From Capitulum mitella (taxonomy: Eukaryota > Arthropoda > Thecostraca > Pollicipedomorpha > Pollicipedidae), in contig CP099848.1 of the NCBI GenBank assembly GCA_030062745.1, positions 12,313,568-12,377,567 of the forward strand: DNA of 64,000 nt. The letters run 5' to 3'. The notes beneath the pieces are model-generated. The model saw nothing but the letters and a program-made list of their open reading frames with translations, was not told where the DNA came from and did no database searches. Positions 24,683 through 36,620 of the stretch are shown in pieces. Every line of letters starts with the position of its first letter. Within the stretch, counting starts at the first letter, position 1. The position numbers and the translations under genes were made by a program.

Positions 24683-27600
24683 TGGCAACCGGGTATTCTA
24701 GGCGCAGGCTTCTCACTTCTCGTAACTCCAGAAATCCGCGTACTTGCCAAGCCATATTGACACCAAAAGATGCGCAATGAAAAAATAGCGCGATGCAAGG
24801 CGTTTTGTGCCTTGTAAACATTACAACTTCGCCAAAATAATCACATGAAACGATCGAGACACCCACCGCCTCCACAGCTACCACGATCTCGAAGCACGGG
24901 CATCTTTACGAGACAGATCAACGTCAGCCCACAAGGATCGACGGTTCAGAAGGCCTCGTGAAATATGACGTCACCGAAAGATTAACTAAACGCAGCAGTC
25001 TCGAAACTCGAAATAGGTTAACAATGGCAATGAAACGGAACAGAGAGGTGGACTGGGACCGAACAAGGACAGGCATGAATATCTGGAAGAGGCTCCAGGA
25101 TTTCGACAGGGGGAAATCGGGGCTCCCCTCCCGGCCTTGGTCCCCATTTTTTGTTCTTCAGATATAAAAAAGTCGATCTGCTAGGGTCATGGCTGAAATA
25201 TCTGATATAATTCTGCTATTTTTGTTGAATAAAGTAAGCGGCAAAGTCCAAGCACGTCAACTGATTTGAAAAAGTGTTGCGTTTTGTTCCCCTACAAAGT
25301 GGCCGAAATACGACAACGGCGGTGGGATTTTAGGCGGGTGCGTCCCTCTTACTTGAAATGTCGTTTCTGTTATCCAGGAACCCCTCTGCCCCCTCGTAGC
25401 CTCTGGAGGCTATTTTGCCAGCTTCTTGGTGGTTCTGGGTCGTCTGCCGTGTCAAGGTCCTGTAGTGGTCTCTAGTTCCTTTTACAGACATTTCAGGCAG
25501 GACCCATCTGGTAGCTTCAAGGACACTTAAACCATCTCAGGTTTTCTCCTGTCGTCCCTGGGGAATTTTGTCGTCTAGGAAGTCCCTCAGGTAGTAACAA
25601 GGGCCCTCTGTAAGTCTCCCTCTGCCGTGACAGAGGCGCCTCTGGCAATGTTTTAGGTCCTTTGGCCGTTTCAGGAACTGTCTGGACGTCTCGAGGCTTA
25701 TTGGTTTCATGGGCCTCACTGGTCATTTCAGTGGCCCCTGCTAGAGACTGCTAGTGAGCGGTCTCAAAGGTCCCTAAAGACCCCTCTAGCAGTCTCAGTG
25801 GACCTGTTCTCCTAGGCGCTCCCCTTGTCGTCTCTGGGGACCATTATTGCCGTTGCATGGGCCCTCTGGCAGTTACGAAAGATCTTTTGGCGATTTCCGA
25901 GCCCCTATGCAGTGTCATGGGCCATCTGGACACCTCCGGTAGTATCCATGGCAGGGGTTTTCCTCTGTTGCATGGGGTATATCTGGCAGTCGTGGCCTCA
26001 CCAGCAGTGTCAGGCGGACCACTTCTATGCCAAGAGCCCGCCTAGCACACTCTGGGCTCTGGCCGTTCAAAGACCCCATACCGCCTAAGAGGTCCTCTTA
26101 TCGTCTTTGCCTCGCAGGGGCTCTCCGACCTCTAGCGGTCTCGGTGGCCATCTGCCGTGTAGGGGCCTATCTTGCCGTCTCAGGACCCACCTGACCTTCC
26201 GAGTCCCCCTGACTGCATCAAGAACCCCTCAGGCTTAAAAAAAAAACAGTATAGCCCATTCAAGCCTCTCTCGAGGTTGAGGTCAGTGATTAATCCCTGT
26301 TCAGGGGTCCCTTTGGCTGGTCAGGGTCTCCTTATGTCGTGCTAGGCACCCTCCAATTTCTTGCCGTCTCATGGGTCTCACTGGCAGTTTTAACGGTCTC
26401 ATGGGCCCTGTCGTGTTGGGGCCCCTCTTGCGGCCCCAGGGACCCTTAAAGAGCTTCAGGGGCCTTTGCATCCATCGAAGTGGCCATCTCACCGTCCCAG
26501 GGTCTCATAAACCCTCACGGGGGCCTTCTAATGGCATCAGGAATCTTCATCTTTTCATTCAGGCCCGCGAAACCCAATCAGGGCCGCTATGGCACTCGAG
26601 GGTCATCTTTGCTGTCCTAGGGACTCATTCCTCATCTTGGCCGTCTCAGGGGCCAAGATGAGGAATCACCTTTCTGACCATTCCGGCAGAATCAGGGGCA
26701 ATCTGCCCTGTCGTGACTTCAGGGGCCCTTCCAGGGGCGCAGCCAGGCACAAATTTGGGGGTCCTCGCCCAGAGGTGGGCCCCTTACCTTATGTGGATCC
26801 TCTAGACAGGAGGGGCCCTCCGAAGGTTGCCAGGGGCCCACGGGCCGTAGGGGCTCCTACAGGCCGGCAGGTGGCAAGGGGCCCCTACAGGACGGCGGTG
26901 GCCCCTGCAGGCCGACAGCACCATAGGGGCCCTTGTTAGCCAGCAGGGGGTCCTTTCAGGCCAGCAGGAGATCCTACAGGCTGGCAGGGGACCCTACAGG
27001 CCGGTAGGATCCCCCTACAGGCCGGCCGGCCCCTAGAAGCTGGCAGGGGGCCTCCATAGGCTGGCAGGGGCCCTACAGGCCAGCAAGGGGTCCCCTACAG
27101 ACCGGCAGGGGACCCCTACAAGCCGGCAGGGTGCCTCCATGGGCAGGCAGGGGTCCCCTGCAGGCCGACAGGGGCCCCTTCAGGCCTATAGGGGCCCCTC
27201 TATATGCTTGGATCTATATATTTCATCTTCTGTCTTCTCTTGTCTGCCGTTCTTAAAACATTTTAGCGATAGCTTCGGTTCTTATAAGAGTAATTTTTCT
27301 GTAACCTCAGTGGCGGTGGGCCCCCTTCAGACATTTCCGAGGTCCCGGTCTGTCTCCTGTGATCCCTAGGCTCCCCTGATTGTTTTTCTGGCCCCATCTA
27401 CGCGTCTCAGGGGTCATCTAACCTTCCCAGAGGCGCCCGGATTGCATCAAGAACCCGTCACGTTTTTGCAAACCCCGCAAAGCTCGTATGGGCTTCTTCG
27501 GGGCCTCGTTTGATTTTGAAAGGAGCCCCTTCCGGGCCGGCACGAGAGGGCCCCTTTGGGGCCTCTCATGGGGCCTCTTCTTAGGCCTCAGGAGGGTGGC
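24683..27600 (-). repeat. Interspersed GGCCCCTGAGAC-rich repeat, copy B
   Basis: Reverse orientation relative to A and C. Shares with C the 3' block at 24,700-25,170 (TATGACGTCACCGAAAGATT, GTGGACTGGGACCG), the degenerate GGCCCCTGAGAC body, and a CCCCTACAGGCCGGCAGGGG minisatellite (26,740-27,195). It is the most complete copy. Confidence 0.8.
26740..27195. repeat. CCTACAGGCCGGCAGGGG minisatellite
   Basis: Degenerate ~20-30-bp units inside copy B. The same array lies inside copy C at 31,390-31,960 in the opposite orientation. Confidence 0.8.
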
Positions 27601-27773
27601 CATCGCCCCCCATGCCCCTCCCTCTGCTTCCGCGCTTGAGTCATCCAGGCTGAGTCGCTAATTGTCGTTAACTGTCGCTGACTGCAAGAATTGTCTGTTA
27701 TGAATGAGAGGGAGTTCCAGCATTTCATGGGTAATAGATGGCGGCGAGCAGTGTTACGACAAGAGGCCCTTTC

Positions 27774-27969
27774 CATGGGTGCAGCCCTGTCCAGGATATT
27801 GGGGAGGGGAAATCAATATCTGCGGGAACACTGAGCCCAAATCTTGTTTTTCAACGGGAAAGTGCAAAAGTGCTCACTTTCGGACCAAAATTTGGAAGGG
27901 GGCGAAAAAACATTTTCCCAAAATCGGAGGGGACATGTCCCCAGCTCATCCCCGGTGGTTACACCCATG
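27774..27969. mobile_element. MITE with CATGGGTG termini (second copy)
   Basis: Starts CATGGGTGCAGCCCTGTCC, ends GGTTACACCCATG, and contains GGGGACATGTCCCC like the 12.3-kb copy. No coding capacity. Confidence 0.65.
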
Positions 27970-28493
27970 CCCCGTTCAATAATAAGAGGCGGTCCCTGTC
28001 GCGATCGAGAGAAAGGTTCAGTCATTTAGCAAATTGCGATGGTAGCAAGCCACGGTACAACAGGAGAAGCCCATCAGGATCGAGAGGAGACCCCATGTAG
28101 CATGCAGCATGGGAAATGCGTATCGTACATACCTTGGAACTGTGGTAAGCCGTGCGGCCCCTACGCTGACCAATGAATGTCCCTGTCACGACTAGAGGGA
28201 GGCCTTTGGTATGGCCGAGAGGGGACCCAATAAGTTCAGGATGTCAAAGGAAGGAGAGCCCAGATAAAACGGGAGAGTCCTGTCATGACTGAGTGAAGAT
28301 CTGTAAGCCTGGACATCTTGAATGGCTAAGAGTCGTGGTATGGCAGGAGGTCTAGTCGTGACCAGGTGGTGACTACGCATGTATGCATGTTTATTCTTCG
28401 TCGTACTTCGACGTTTGCCAGTGCATTGAGGATGTGAGCTGCTGAGGTGATTACACTAAATCAGACGTGATGGAGAAGCGCCTTAACAGCTCA

Positions 28494-28737
28494 GTGGTGG
28501 ATCCAGTGGGGAATCTCGGGCATGCCCCCAAACTGCGAATAGGGGAGGGGACAAAATGGCATTTGCCCCCCCCCCAAAAAAAAACATTTTTACTCTGCAA
28601 CCAGAGTTTGCAGTCGCTGAAAGCTCCGAAAACCCACGGCCGGAGTCTTTTCCCTTCCTGCTCGTTGACCTACCTTCCACATCTAGAAAGTTCTGGTTCG
28701 CCCCTCCCCCCTCAGACCGCGCCGCTGGATCCGCCCC
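28494..28737. mobile_element. Short MITE with GGATCCAG termini
   Basis: Left end GTGGTGGATCCAGTGGGG mirrors the right end CCGCTGGATCCGCCCC; there is a C-run followed by an A-run near the left end. About 245 bp, no coding. No clear target duplication. Confidence 0.4.
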
Positions 28738-28979
28738 GGAACAGTCTTCTTTATGACGGAAGAAACTTGGGTTTAAAAGATATCCATATTAGCATGGACT
28801 CGACATTTCGGCACCGAGCCATCTTCAGGAATGGTAGAAATCAAGCAACGGAATTGAAATTACTAAAGCACGCGCCAGTCAGAAATAAGTATCTGAACTC
28901 CAGACACCAGTATGAACCAAGAAAATACAAAGATGCGTCAGTTATGGTAAATGGAGTGGACGCCACCTAGGGTCCTTTG

Positions 28980-29087
28980 TTTATTCCGACCCTCCAAAAT
29001 TAGGCCGGTCAGCTGTCAACGAACACATACGTATTTATTCCGACCCTCCATAATTAGGCGGGTCAGATGTCAACGAACACATACGAA
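28980..29087. repeat. 54-bp tandem duplication
   Basis: Two copies of a unit beginning TTTATTCCGACCCTCC and ending GTCAACGAACACATACG, differing at a few positions. Confidence 0.93.
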
Positions 29088-29490
29088 GAAAGACCCAAAG
29101 GTTGATAACAATGCCATTACACGCAATCTAGGGTCTGTTAAGTATATCTAACCCTTCACAAGCAAGTTCAGCCATTGCACATAGGTGGAAAGGAAGAAAA
29201 CAAAATCCCTGTATCATCAGCCCCTCTCCCGTAAACCTGAATGATAAACCAAAGCGTAGTTTGTGTATTAAGAGGTGGACGAGGTTTACGATTGCAAAAG
29301 GAGTCCACGAGTCTGAGGTCTGCATTGTCCTCGGCGTTGGCTAGAATTTGACCGTGAACTCTGATCACGAACTTGACGTCGATCACGAACTTCACGTTCG
29401 AAATTCCCTTCAGGTCCCGATGGCAGCCGGCCGGCAGGCTATAGCACGAGCGCGTCAGAGTTGAAAATTCCGCGCGAGGGCTGGCGTGTG

Positions 29491-29650
29491 GCCTGCGACC
29501 TGCGGCTCCGCTCGCTCGGCTCACTTGGCCTGCGACCTGCAGCTCCGCTCGCTCGGCTCACTTGGCCTGCGACCTGCGGCTCCGCTCGCTCGGCTCACTT
29601 GGCCTGCGACCTGCGGCTCCGCTCGCTCGGCTCACTTGGCCTGCGGCCTC
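29491..29650. repeat. 37-bp tandem repeat, four copies
   Basis: The unit GCCTGCGACCTGCGGCTCCG + CTCGCTCGGCTCACTTG repeats at 29491, 29528, 29565 and 29602, with a partial copy at 29639. The copies are almost identical, suggesting recent expansion. Confidence 0.95.
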
Positions 29651-29954
29651 GCTCGTTGCAAAATACTGTTTGTCGGATAGTTCTGACAAAAAGGCATCAT
29701 TTCGAACCAGACAACAGTAACAATGCATTGTGTGTACACAAATGTACAATCCATGATAAATGGCACTAAAATCATAAAAGTACTGCAGTGATGATGAAAA
29801 AAGCATCGGGTCCCCCGCCTTTCCTTAAAATGTAAATTACATGCTTAGTCGTGTTCCTCTCAGGAGACACGTAATTGCTCATGGACACTTTTTGGTCCGC
29901 TTTAACGTGAGCAATATAACGTAGGTATACGTCACAGTACAAATAAATGCCAGT

Positions 29955-30110
29955 CTGAGATCTGAGTTCAGGATCAAGATAGAGGTCCGAGATCAAGGTC
30001 AAGTCCGAGACCGAGATCAGAGTCCGAGATCCATCGCCTGAGTCCAAGTTCGAGACACTAGTCCACCTTTGCATTGTAGGAGTCCGAGATCCCAGTCCTG
30101 GAGCCCAAGT
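29955..30110. repeat. GAGTCCGAGATC-type low-complexity repeat
   Basis: Degenerate hexamer-based repeats (GAGTCC, GAGATC, CAAGTC) with no coding meaning. Confidence 0.6.
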
Positions 30111-30924
30111 CAGGGTGTGCGTTGGGGTCCTTTGCTCGGGCCAGACCGCTCCAGATTCACAACGCATTGGTTTGATTACTGCTCTGACTCTGAGCAGCTT
30201 AACCCGATTTTCACTCGATCACGGCTCCGACTCAATTCGATGTCGCCTGGTTTCCAAAACGATTCAAATGGAGTCGATTCCAGTGGCAACGGGTAGGTAT
30301 ATGAACCACTCTGTGATCTACAATAACCTTCATTGAACATGCATTTGGATAACGAGGAGGCAAACGTGAAGTGTTCCATATGCTGAACGTACCCAAAGGA
30401 GACATCAGAATAGGGTTATTTGTTTTGTTACTCGCATTTTTCTTTCATTTGACTCGCCCATGTTTGTAACCAATACCGTTGACCCAACTCCGACTCCAAC
30501 CCACGCAAATTTTCGAAGGAACCTATTTCACTTTCACAAGCCGGAAGTCGACTCATTCCGTAGTCAACTCCGACTTCAAGCGGAAGTAACCATGAGATCA
30601 GTCTCGACAACACATGACTCTTATGACTCTGAGTCTGCCGTTTGTCTGCTACGGACTGTTCGTGTAACGGGAAGCCCCCGGCTGACATTCTAGACTTGCA
30701 CGCCCTACATGCGCAGCCGCAGCTTCCTGGGTTTAGGGGCCAGTCGTGCGTTGTTGATCTAGCACTGAAGGATAACAGCTCGTATCGAATAATAAACACT
30801 ACTGTTTTTAGCTTGCCTTTCGGCCAACTCCCTGTACCCAATAGCTCTCATTACTCACATTTGCCATTTTTATGCTCTTAAAACTCAAGAGCGAAAGAAC
30901 ATCCAGAAAAGACCTTGAAGTCGG
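30111..30924. other. No gene recognised
   Basis: Short ORFs only; GACTC-rich low complexity continues weakly to about 30,640. Confidence 0.5.
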
Positions 30925-33340
30925 TGCGCCCCTAAGGCCCAATAACCAACCGAGAAGGGGCGCCTCTCGGGCTGGCCCCGGAGGGGTCCGTCTCAGACTC
31001 AAATGGGTCCCGAAGGGACCGTTTGAGTTTTACGGGGTCTGTGAAAAAGTTCTTGATAAAAAAGTAAAGCAAGTTTTGATGCAGTCAGGGGGCCTCTGGG
31101 AGGGTTAGACGACCCCTGAGATGCATGGAAAGGCCCCTGAAACTCCCAGAGGGTCCTTGAGACCATAACAGGGCCCCAACACGGCAGATTTCCCCTGAGA
31201 CCGCCAGAAGGGGCCCTTACCAAGGGGGTTACAAGGCCCTTACAGATTTCAGGGCTTCTGAGACAGCGAAGATGAGGACTGAGTCTGTATGACGGCAGAG
31301 GGGCCCCTGGAATGGCATACGAGCCCCGAGTTCCTGGGAACGCAAGAGGGATCTCAACACGACAAAGGGTTCATGAGACCGTTCACAGAGGTCCAAGCCC
31401 ATAGAAGGACCCCTGCTGACCTGTAGAGGACCCCCTGTCGGTCTGTAATATCCCTGCCAGCCTGTGCGGGCCCCCTGCCAGCCTGTAGGGTCCCCCTGCC
31501 GGCCTGCAGGGTCCCCCTGCCGGCTTTTGGGGCCCCCAGCCAGTCTGTAGGACTTCTGCTGGCTGCAGTGGCTCCCTGCTGACCTACAGGGGGCCCTGCC
31601 CGCCTGCACGGGTCACCTGCCGGCCTGTAGGGGGTCTTCTGCCGGCGTTTTGGGCCCCTACCGGCCTGTAGGGACCGCCTACCAGTCTGTAGGGCTCCCT
31701 AGCGGCCTGTGAGCATCTGCCAGCCTTCGGGTCCCTGCTAGCCTGTGGAGGGACCCTCTGCAGTTCTACGGGGCCCTGCCAGCCTGCAAGGGCCCCCTGC
31801 CAGTCGGAAAAGGCCTCCTGGTTGCCTGTAGCTGGTCCCCTGTCGGCATGAAGGGGCCCTTTCTGACATGCCTGGGCCCTTGCCGCCGTCTGTAGGCCCC
31901 TGCCGGCGTGTAGAGGGATTCGTTTACGGCCTGCGGAGAGGCCCCTGGCGTATAGAGGAGCCCCCTGACGTCCTGCGGAGGAGCACCCTGAGAGCTGTGG
32001 AAGTCCCCGGTAAAAAACTGTTTTTGGCGCAATCATCGGCAATCAGAGAAGAGCTAACTGGTTGTAACTCATGACGTTTAGGAACGGCAAGCTTCTAATG
32101 TAAAATTTTCACGGGCTGTTTTATTCTGGGGTCGCAATCATAAGATACGGGCTAACCATCGGCCACACAACTTCCAAAATTTTGGGTCGGCTGTATTCCT
32201 CTGCGAGCCCCTTGTGAAACCTTATGTTTAAATATTTTTGTCCAGGGGGCCCACATGAAGTAAGGTGGCCCGCCGCCGAACGAGGACCCTCCGAAATTTT
32301 AGGCTGGCTGCGTCTCTGCCCTCGAGTGTGTTAGACGGCTTCTGGTACAGCAAGGATCCCTGAGACTGCCAGTGAGGCCCCTGCAGTTCCATCAAAAGCC
32401 CCTGATACGGCTTGAAAGACTTAAAATTGCTAGATATCCCCGATGTAACAGAGGAAGACCCCTGATGCAGCCATGGAGACTACTGGAGACGTTCAGGGGG
32501 CCCATGACACTGCGCAGGGGCCCTAAAACCGCCAAAAGGTCTTTCGTAACTGCCAGTGGCCCCTGAGACGGCAGTATGTTTCCCAGAGACCAGTATTCCA
32601 CTAAAAGCTAACAAAAAAGTCTCAATAAGCTACGGCGGGGCAGAGGGGCTCATGGGTAACAGAAACGACATTTCAAGTAGAAGGAGGGATGCACCCGCCT
32701 AAAATCCCACCGCTGTTGTCATATTTCGGTCACTTTGTAGGGGAACAAAACGCAACGTTTTTCAAATGAGACGACGTTTTTGGATTCTGTCGCTTACTTT
32801 ATACCACAAAAAGCGCAAAATTGTATCAAATATTTCGACCAGGACCCTAGCAGATCAACTTTTTTCAGATCTGAAGAGCAAAAAAATGGGGACCAAGGCC
32901 GGGAGTGGAGCCCCCATTTCCCCCCTGTCGAAATCCTGGATCCTCTTCCAGATATTCATGCCTGTCCTTGTTCGGTCCCAGTCCACCCCCCTGTTCCGTT
33001 TCATTGCCAATGTTAACCTATTTTGAGTTTCGGGACTGCTGCGATTAGTTAATCTTTCGGTGACGTCATATTTCACGAGGCCTTCTGAACCGTCGATCCT
33101 TAGTTGGCCGACGTTGATCTGTCTCGTAAAGATGCTCCGTGTTTCGAGATCGTGGTAGTTGTGGAGGCGGTGGGTATCTCAATCGCTTCAGGCCATTATT
33201 TTGGCGAAGTTGTAATGTTTACAAGGCATAAAACGCCTTGGATCGGGCTATTTTTTCATTGCGCATCTTTTGGTGCCAATGTGGCTTGCCAACTACGCGG
33301 ATTTCTGGAGCTATGAGAAGTAAGAATACCGGCAACCGTC
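30925..33340 (+). repeat. Interspersed GGCCCCTGAGAC-rich repeat, copy C
   Basis: Start (GGTCCGTCTCAGACTC, TTTTACGGGGTCTGTG, GATGCAGTCAGG) resembles copies A and B. Inner minisatellite (CCCCCTGCCGGCCTGTAGGG) at 31,390-31,960. The 3' part, 32,690-33,340, matches copy B in reverse complement. B and C form an inverted pair around 27.6-30.9 kb. Confidence 0.8.
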
Positions 33341-34979
33341 CATCCCACGGAGAGAGGACAGGGACAAGGGGACACCAGGGGCAGAGAGGGCTTGGGACGC
33401 ATCCCGGGATGGGAAACGGCGTTCCGATGTAAATTGTATGTTTGACGTGTTGAAGTATGAATGAGTGTGAGCGAGTGCTAGTTTCGTTTTTTGGGATGTC
33501 CGGGAAAATAAACGTCGAAATAGTATGACAAACTGGATCGTATGATCGAGAACGACGGAAAAAGAGAACTGGAAGGCGGTTAGTTGCGAGCCATTTTCGA
33601 TCCTTGCGCGAGGCCGGCTGGCCTCATGTACGTGTTCAGACGACTGACTGACGCCCGACGGGACACAAGACTTGACCTAAGACACGGACGCTTGAGCCCA
33701 AGAGGCTGTGCGTCCTAACCCACAACAAACAAACAAACAAGTCATGTATGTGTTACTATAGCGTGCTTCTTTTTCCGTAAAATCAGAGGGTCGTTGAGCG
33801 TGTAGATTATCCGTAGAGTTTTGTAGGATAACGTCAGCATGGGCGTAAGCAAACAATTCGGTTCGCATAGACAAGGAATATGTTAAATTCATACGTGGCT
33901 TTCACAGAGTCAGTTAAATCATCCTTCATTTATGTAGTTCGCTCTCCCCCCTCCGCTTCGCTGATTTTCTTCTTTGTTGCGCTAACGTAGGCTAAAATGC
34001 CTTAGAATTGGCGCTTAAGCACTTGGCCTCGTAATGACTGAATACCGTCCAGCCATTTTTCTGCATAACGATCATTACCGTTTTGCATTCAGGAACGAGC
34101 CAACGAACTGCAGTTATAAGTTGCCTGGTATTCATAAGTTTCGGTAACGTTGATGTTTTTGGTCACTTTGCGAGTGACACTCAGAGTTGGGCTCATAGAA
34201 TATCGGGATCTAAATTGTCCTTCCATTTGCTAGGTCTCGAGTAATTTGAAATGTGTAGGCAGGACATATGAAATGTAATTATGCAATGAAAGGCTAGCAA
34301 ACGTGCTTGCCAAATTAGCACGCTTGAGGTCAGACCCCATTCAGTTTTTGTCAGTTATTTGCTACTGTGTTCTTGAACGAACGAATGACAACCGCAGTTG
34401 AAAAATTGAACTGTATTCGGCGCTTTTGCCACGCTGTCCAGTCTCAGTAAGTAAAAAAATTTCGTTGAAATGTCTGTGATTTTCTGAAGTGCCGTCATTT
34501 AAGTGCTCGTATTCAGAGCCACGTGCAATGAAGTCGCGCTGAGTAATAAGTTTCCTCTCTAGTAGCTTTTGGCCAGTTGGCAGATGTGCTTTTAAAAATT
34601 TGACCGACACCTGTAATTTACCATAGATGAAATCTGACTCGGTTTAGCTCTCTTTTAGACTCGGTTTAGAGAGGAGCAATGTGACAGCATTCATAGCCTG
34701 CCTTGACTTGGTAATTTTTTTAAACCCATTTTAAAAAGTTGGGTTTCATCGTTGCGCATAAATTCGTTCAAAAAAGTGTTCAGAGGATCGTAAAATGACG
34801 TTAAAGTATGATTTCGGACTTATTTTGGGCGAACGAGTGGTTGAAAAAATTTGCTGTGGCGCATTGTTCACTGGATCGGACAAACCATGTTGGTAAATTG
34901 TCGGGTAAAATTTTATCTCGGACACAACAGGAAGGCAGGCGCTTCTGCGGCATTGCAAACATCGTTTGGTATTATGACC
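33341..34979. other. No gene recognised
   Basis: AT-richer, unique-looking sequence with short ORFs lacking recognisable domains. Confidence 0.5.
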
Positions 34980-35262
34980 AACTGCCGTGTTTCATTCTTT
35001 GGTCGCGGCGCTCAGCTCCGCGGCGAAGTTGAAATACCCTGCCCCGTCGCGAGGCCGGGCGTCCGAGCGGCCGCCGGCGTGCGCCCGCGCAGCAGATCGG
35101 CCGGCCCGACAATGACCATTCGCCGGGGCCGCCGCGCCGGAGGGTAGAGGGGGACCGCCGCCCGGCCGTCCGAAATAGCCCTTGCCCCTGTCACCGGTCG
35201 GCACGGTGGAGCCGGCCTGAACTGAATGACTTGAACGCCACCGGAGGAACGTTTACAATGTG
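34980..35262 (+). promoter_or_regulatory. CpG-rich block with strong donor; possible promoter/non-coding exon
   Basis: The block is dense in CpG and G+C compared with its AT-richer surroundings and ends in ACAAT|GTGAGT, a good donor at 35260. It lies 4.9 kb upstream of the protease start codon, and an acceptor-like CAG precedes that ATG. This is only a candidate 5' end. No TATA box or initiator is clear, and other GC-rich blocks in the window look alike. Confidence 0.22.
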
Positions 35263-35953
35263 AGTGGTCGAGTAGCGCAACCGACCTGGCACGGTATAAC
35301 GATCGGACCAATGTGCGCAGATCGAATGAGCATTCTCCGCTCATGGCTCGGCACGACGCGTCGGCCGGACCGCTGCGCCGTGTATCGCCGTGACAGGTAT
35401 CGGCCGGAGACAAGCCGATGGACATGTCCTCCGAACGTGGGTGTTTTAAGAGGACAGGTAGGCCGCTCAGGCGGCCCTGTTTTCGGCCACATGATGAGGC
35501 GCATGCTGAGCGTATGTAAGGGATGATGACATCTCCAGTTCACAGGCAAATCATTTTTTTCGGGAATCTTTAGTTATCTTGTAGCTTACGTCACAAATAG
35601 CATAGACAATTTACCATTTAACTTTGTTATGTTGTTTTTGTGCGTGAATTGCCATTTTCTGGTCAACTTTCTTCGACCTTGACTGGTTATAAATTTATCT
35701 GGCTTTTGTCAAATGTTTAACGTCATGATTAAGTCATCCTATGCGAATTGTTTCACTGGGCATAATGAGATTACACTAAGGTAACACTAACGTCATTTTA
35801 TAATCAGCAACGAACGACAGACCATCATCATGACGGAGGAGGCAGGTATACTGCGTGCCGTTGATTGATATAGCAACCGTGGACTCGCCCTCCGGCAATT
35901 AAGAGCCCAACGCCACCCCACAACCTCGTGGGCACGGCAGGACTTTGGGCTAG
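35263..35953. other. No gene recognised
   Basis: CpG-rich to about 35,480, then AT-rich. No supported feature. Confidence 0.5.
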
Positions 35954-36620
35954 AGGTTTTGCAGTGTCCGTCGCTGGGTCAAGCGCGCGGCCCGCGGTCA
36001 GTGAGTGACGGTCAGCCGTTCACTCGCCGGGTGGATGCGGGACATCCCCGGAGGTTATCGCCGCCCGTGGGCAACGGGTGGGCTGGATGCTGGGGCCCAC
36101 AGGGATACAGCGTGACGCAGGCGGGACACGGCAACCGAGGCTAGGCCGCCAGCAGTTGTCCTGGCCATGCCCTGCCACCAAGATGAGGCTGGGCGCGTGA
36201 ACTGTGGATAGTGGATGGGACATCGTCTACACGCCGGGCTGGTGACGACCATACCCGGAGGTTTTATCGCCGCCATCGCCGCATGAGCTGGCTTGATAGT
36301 GGGCCCCAGGTTTTGCAGTATCACGCCGCTTGGCCATGCCCGTGACCTGCGGTCAGTGACGGGACGATACCGTCCACTCGCCGGTAGGGGAGAAGCACCA
36401 CCGGGGGTTAAGGTTCTGTCGCCACCATTGTCGTATGAGCAAGCTGATGGGTTGAGGCCCAAGTGTTTGCCGAGTCACGCAGACAAGACCCGGGAGGCCG
36501 AGGCCAGGTCTCCGGAAAGGTCTCGGATATGCCACCTGATGGTCGGTCACATCAGGTCTGGCGCGTTGACTGCCGTCAGTGGACGGAACTGCGCTGTCCA
36601 CTTCCCGGAGCGGCAAACAT
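35954..36620. repeat. Degenerate 150-205-bp tandem units
   Basis: Three or four diverged units share CCACTCGCCGG, CCCGGAGGTTATCGCCGCC (36,046; 36,254; 36,400) and GGTTTTGCAGT (35,955; 36,310). Spacing is irregular. Confidence 0.5.
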
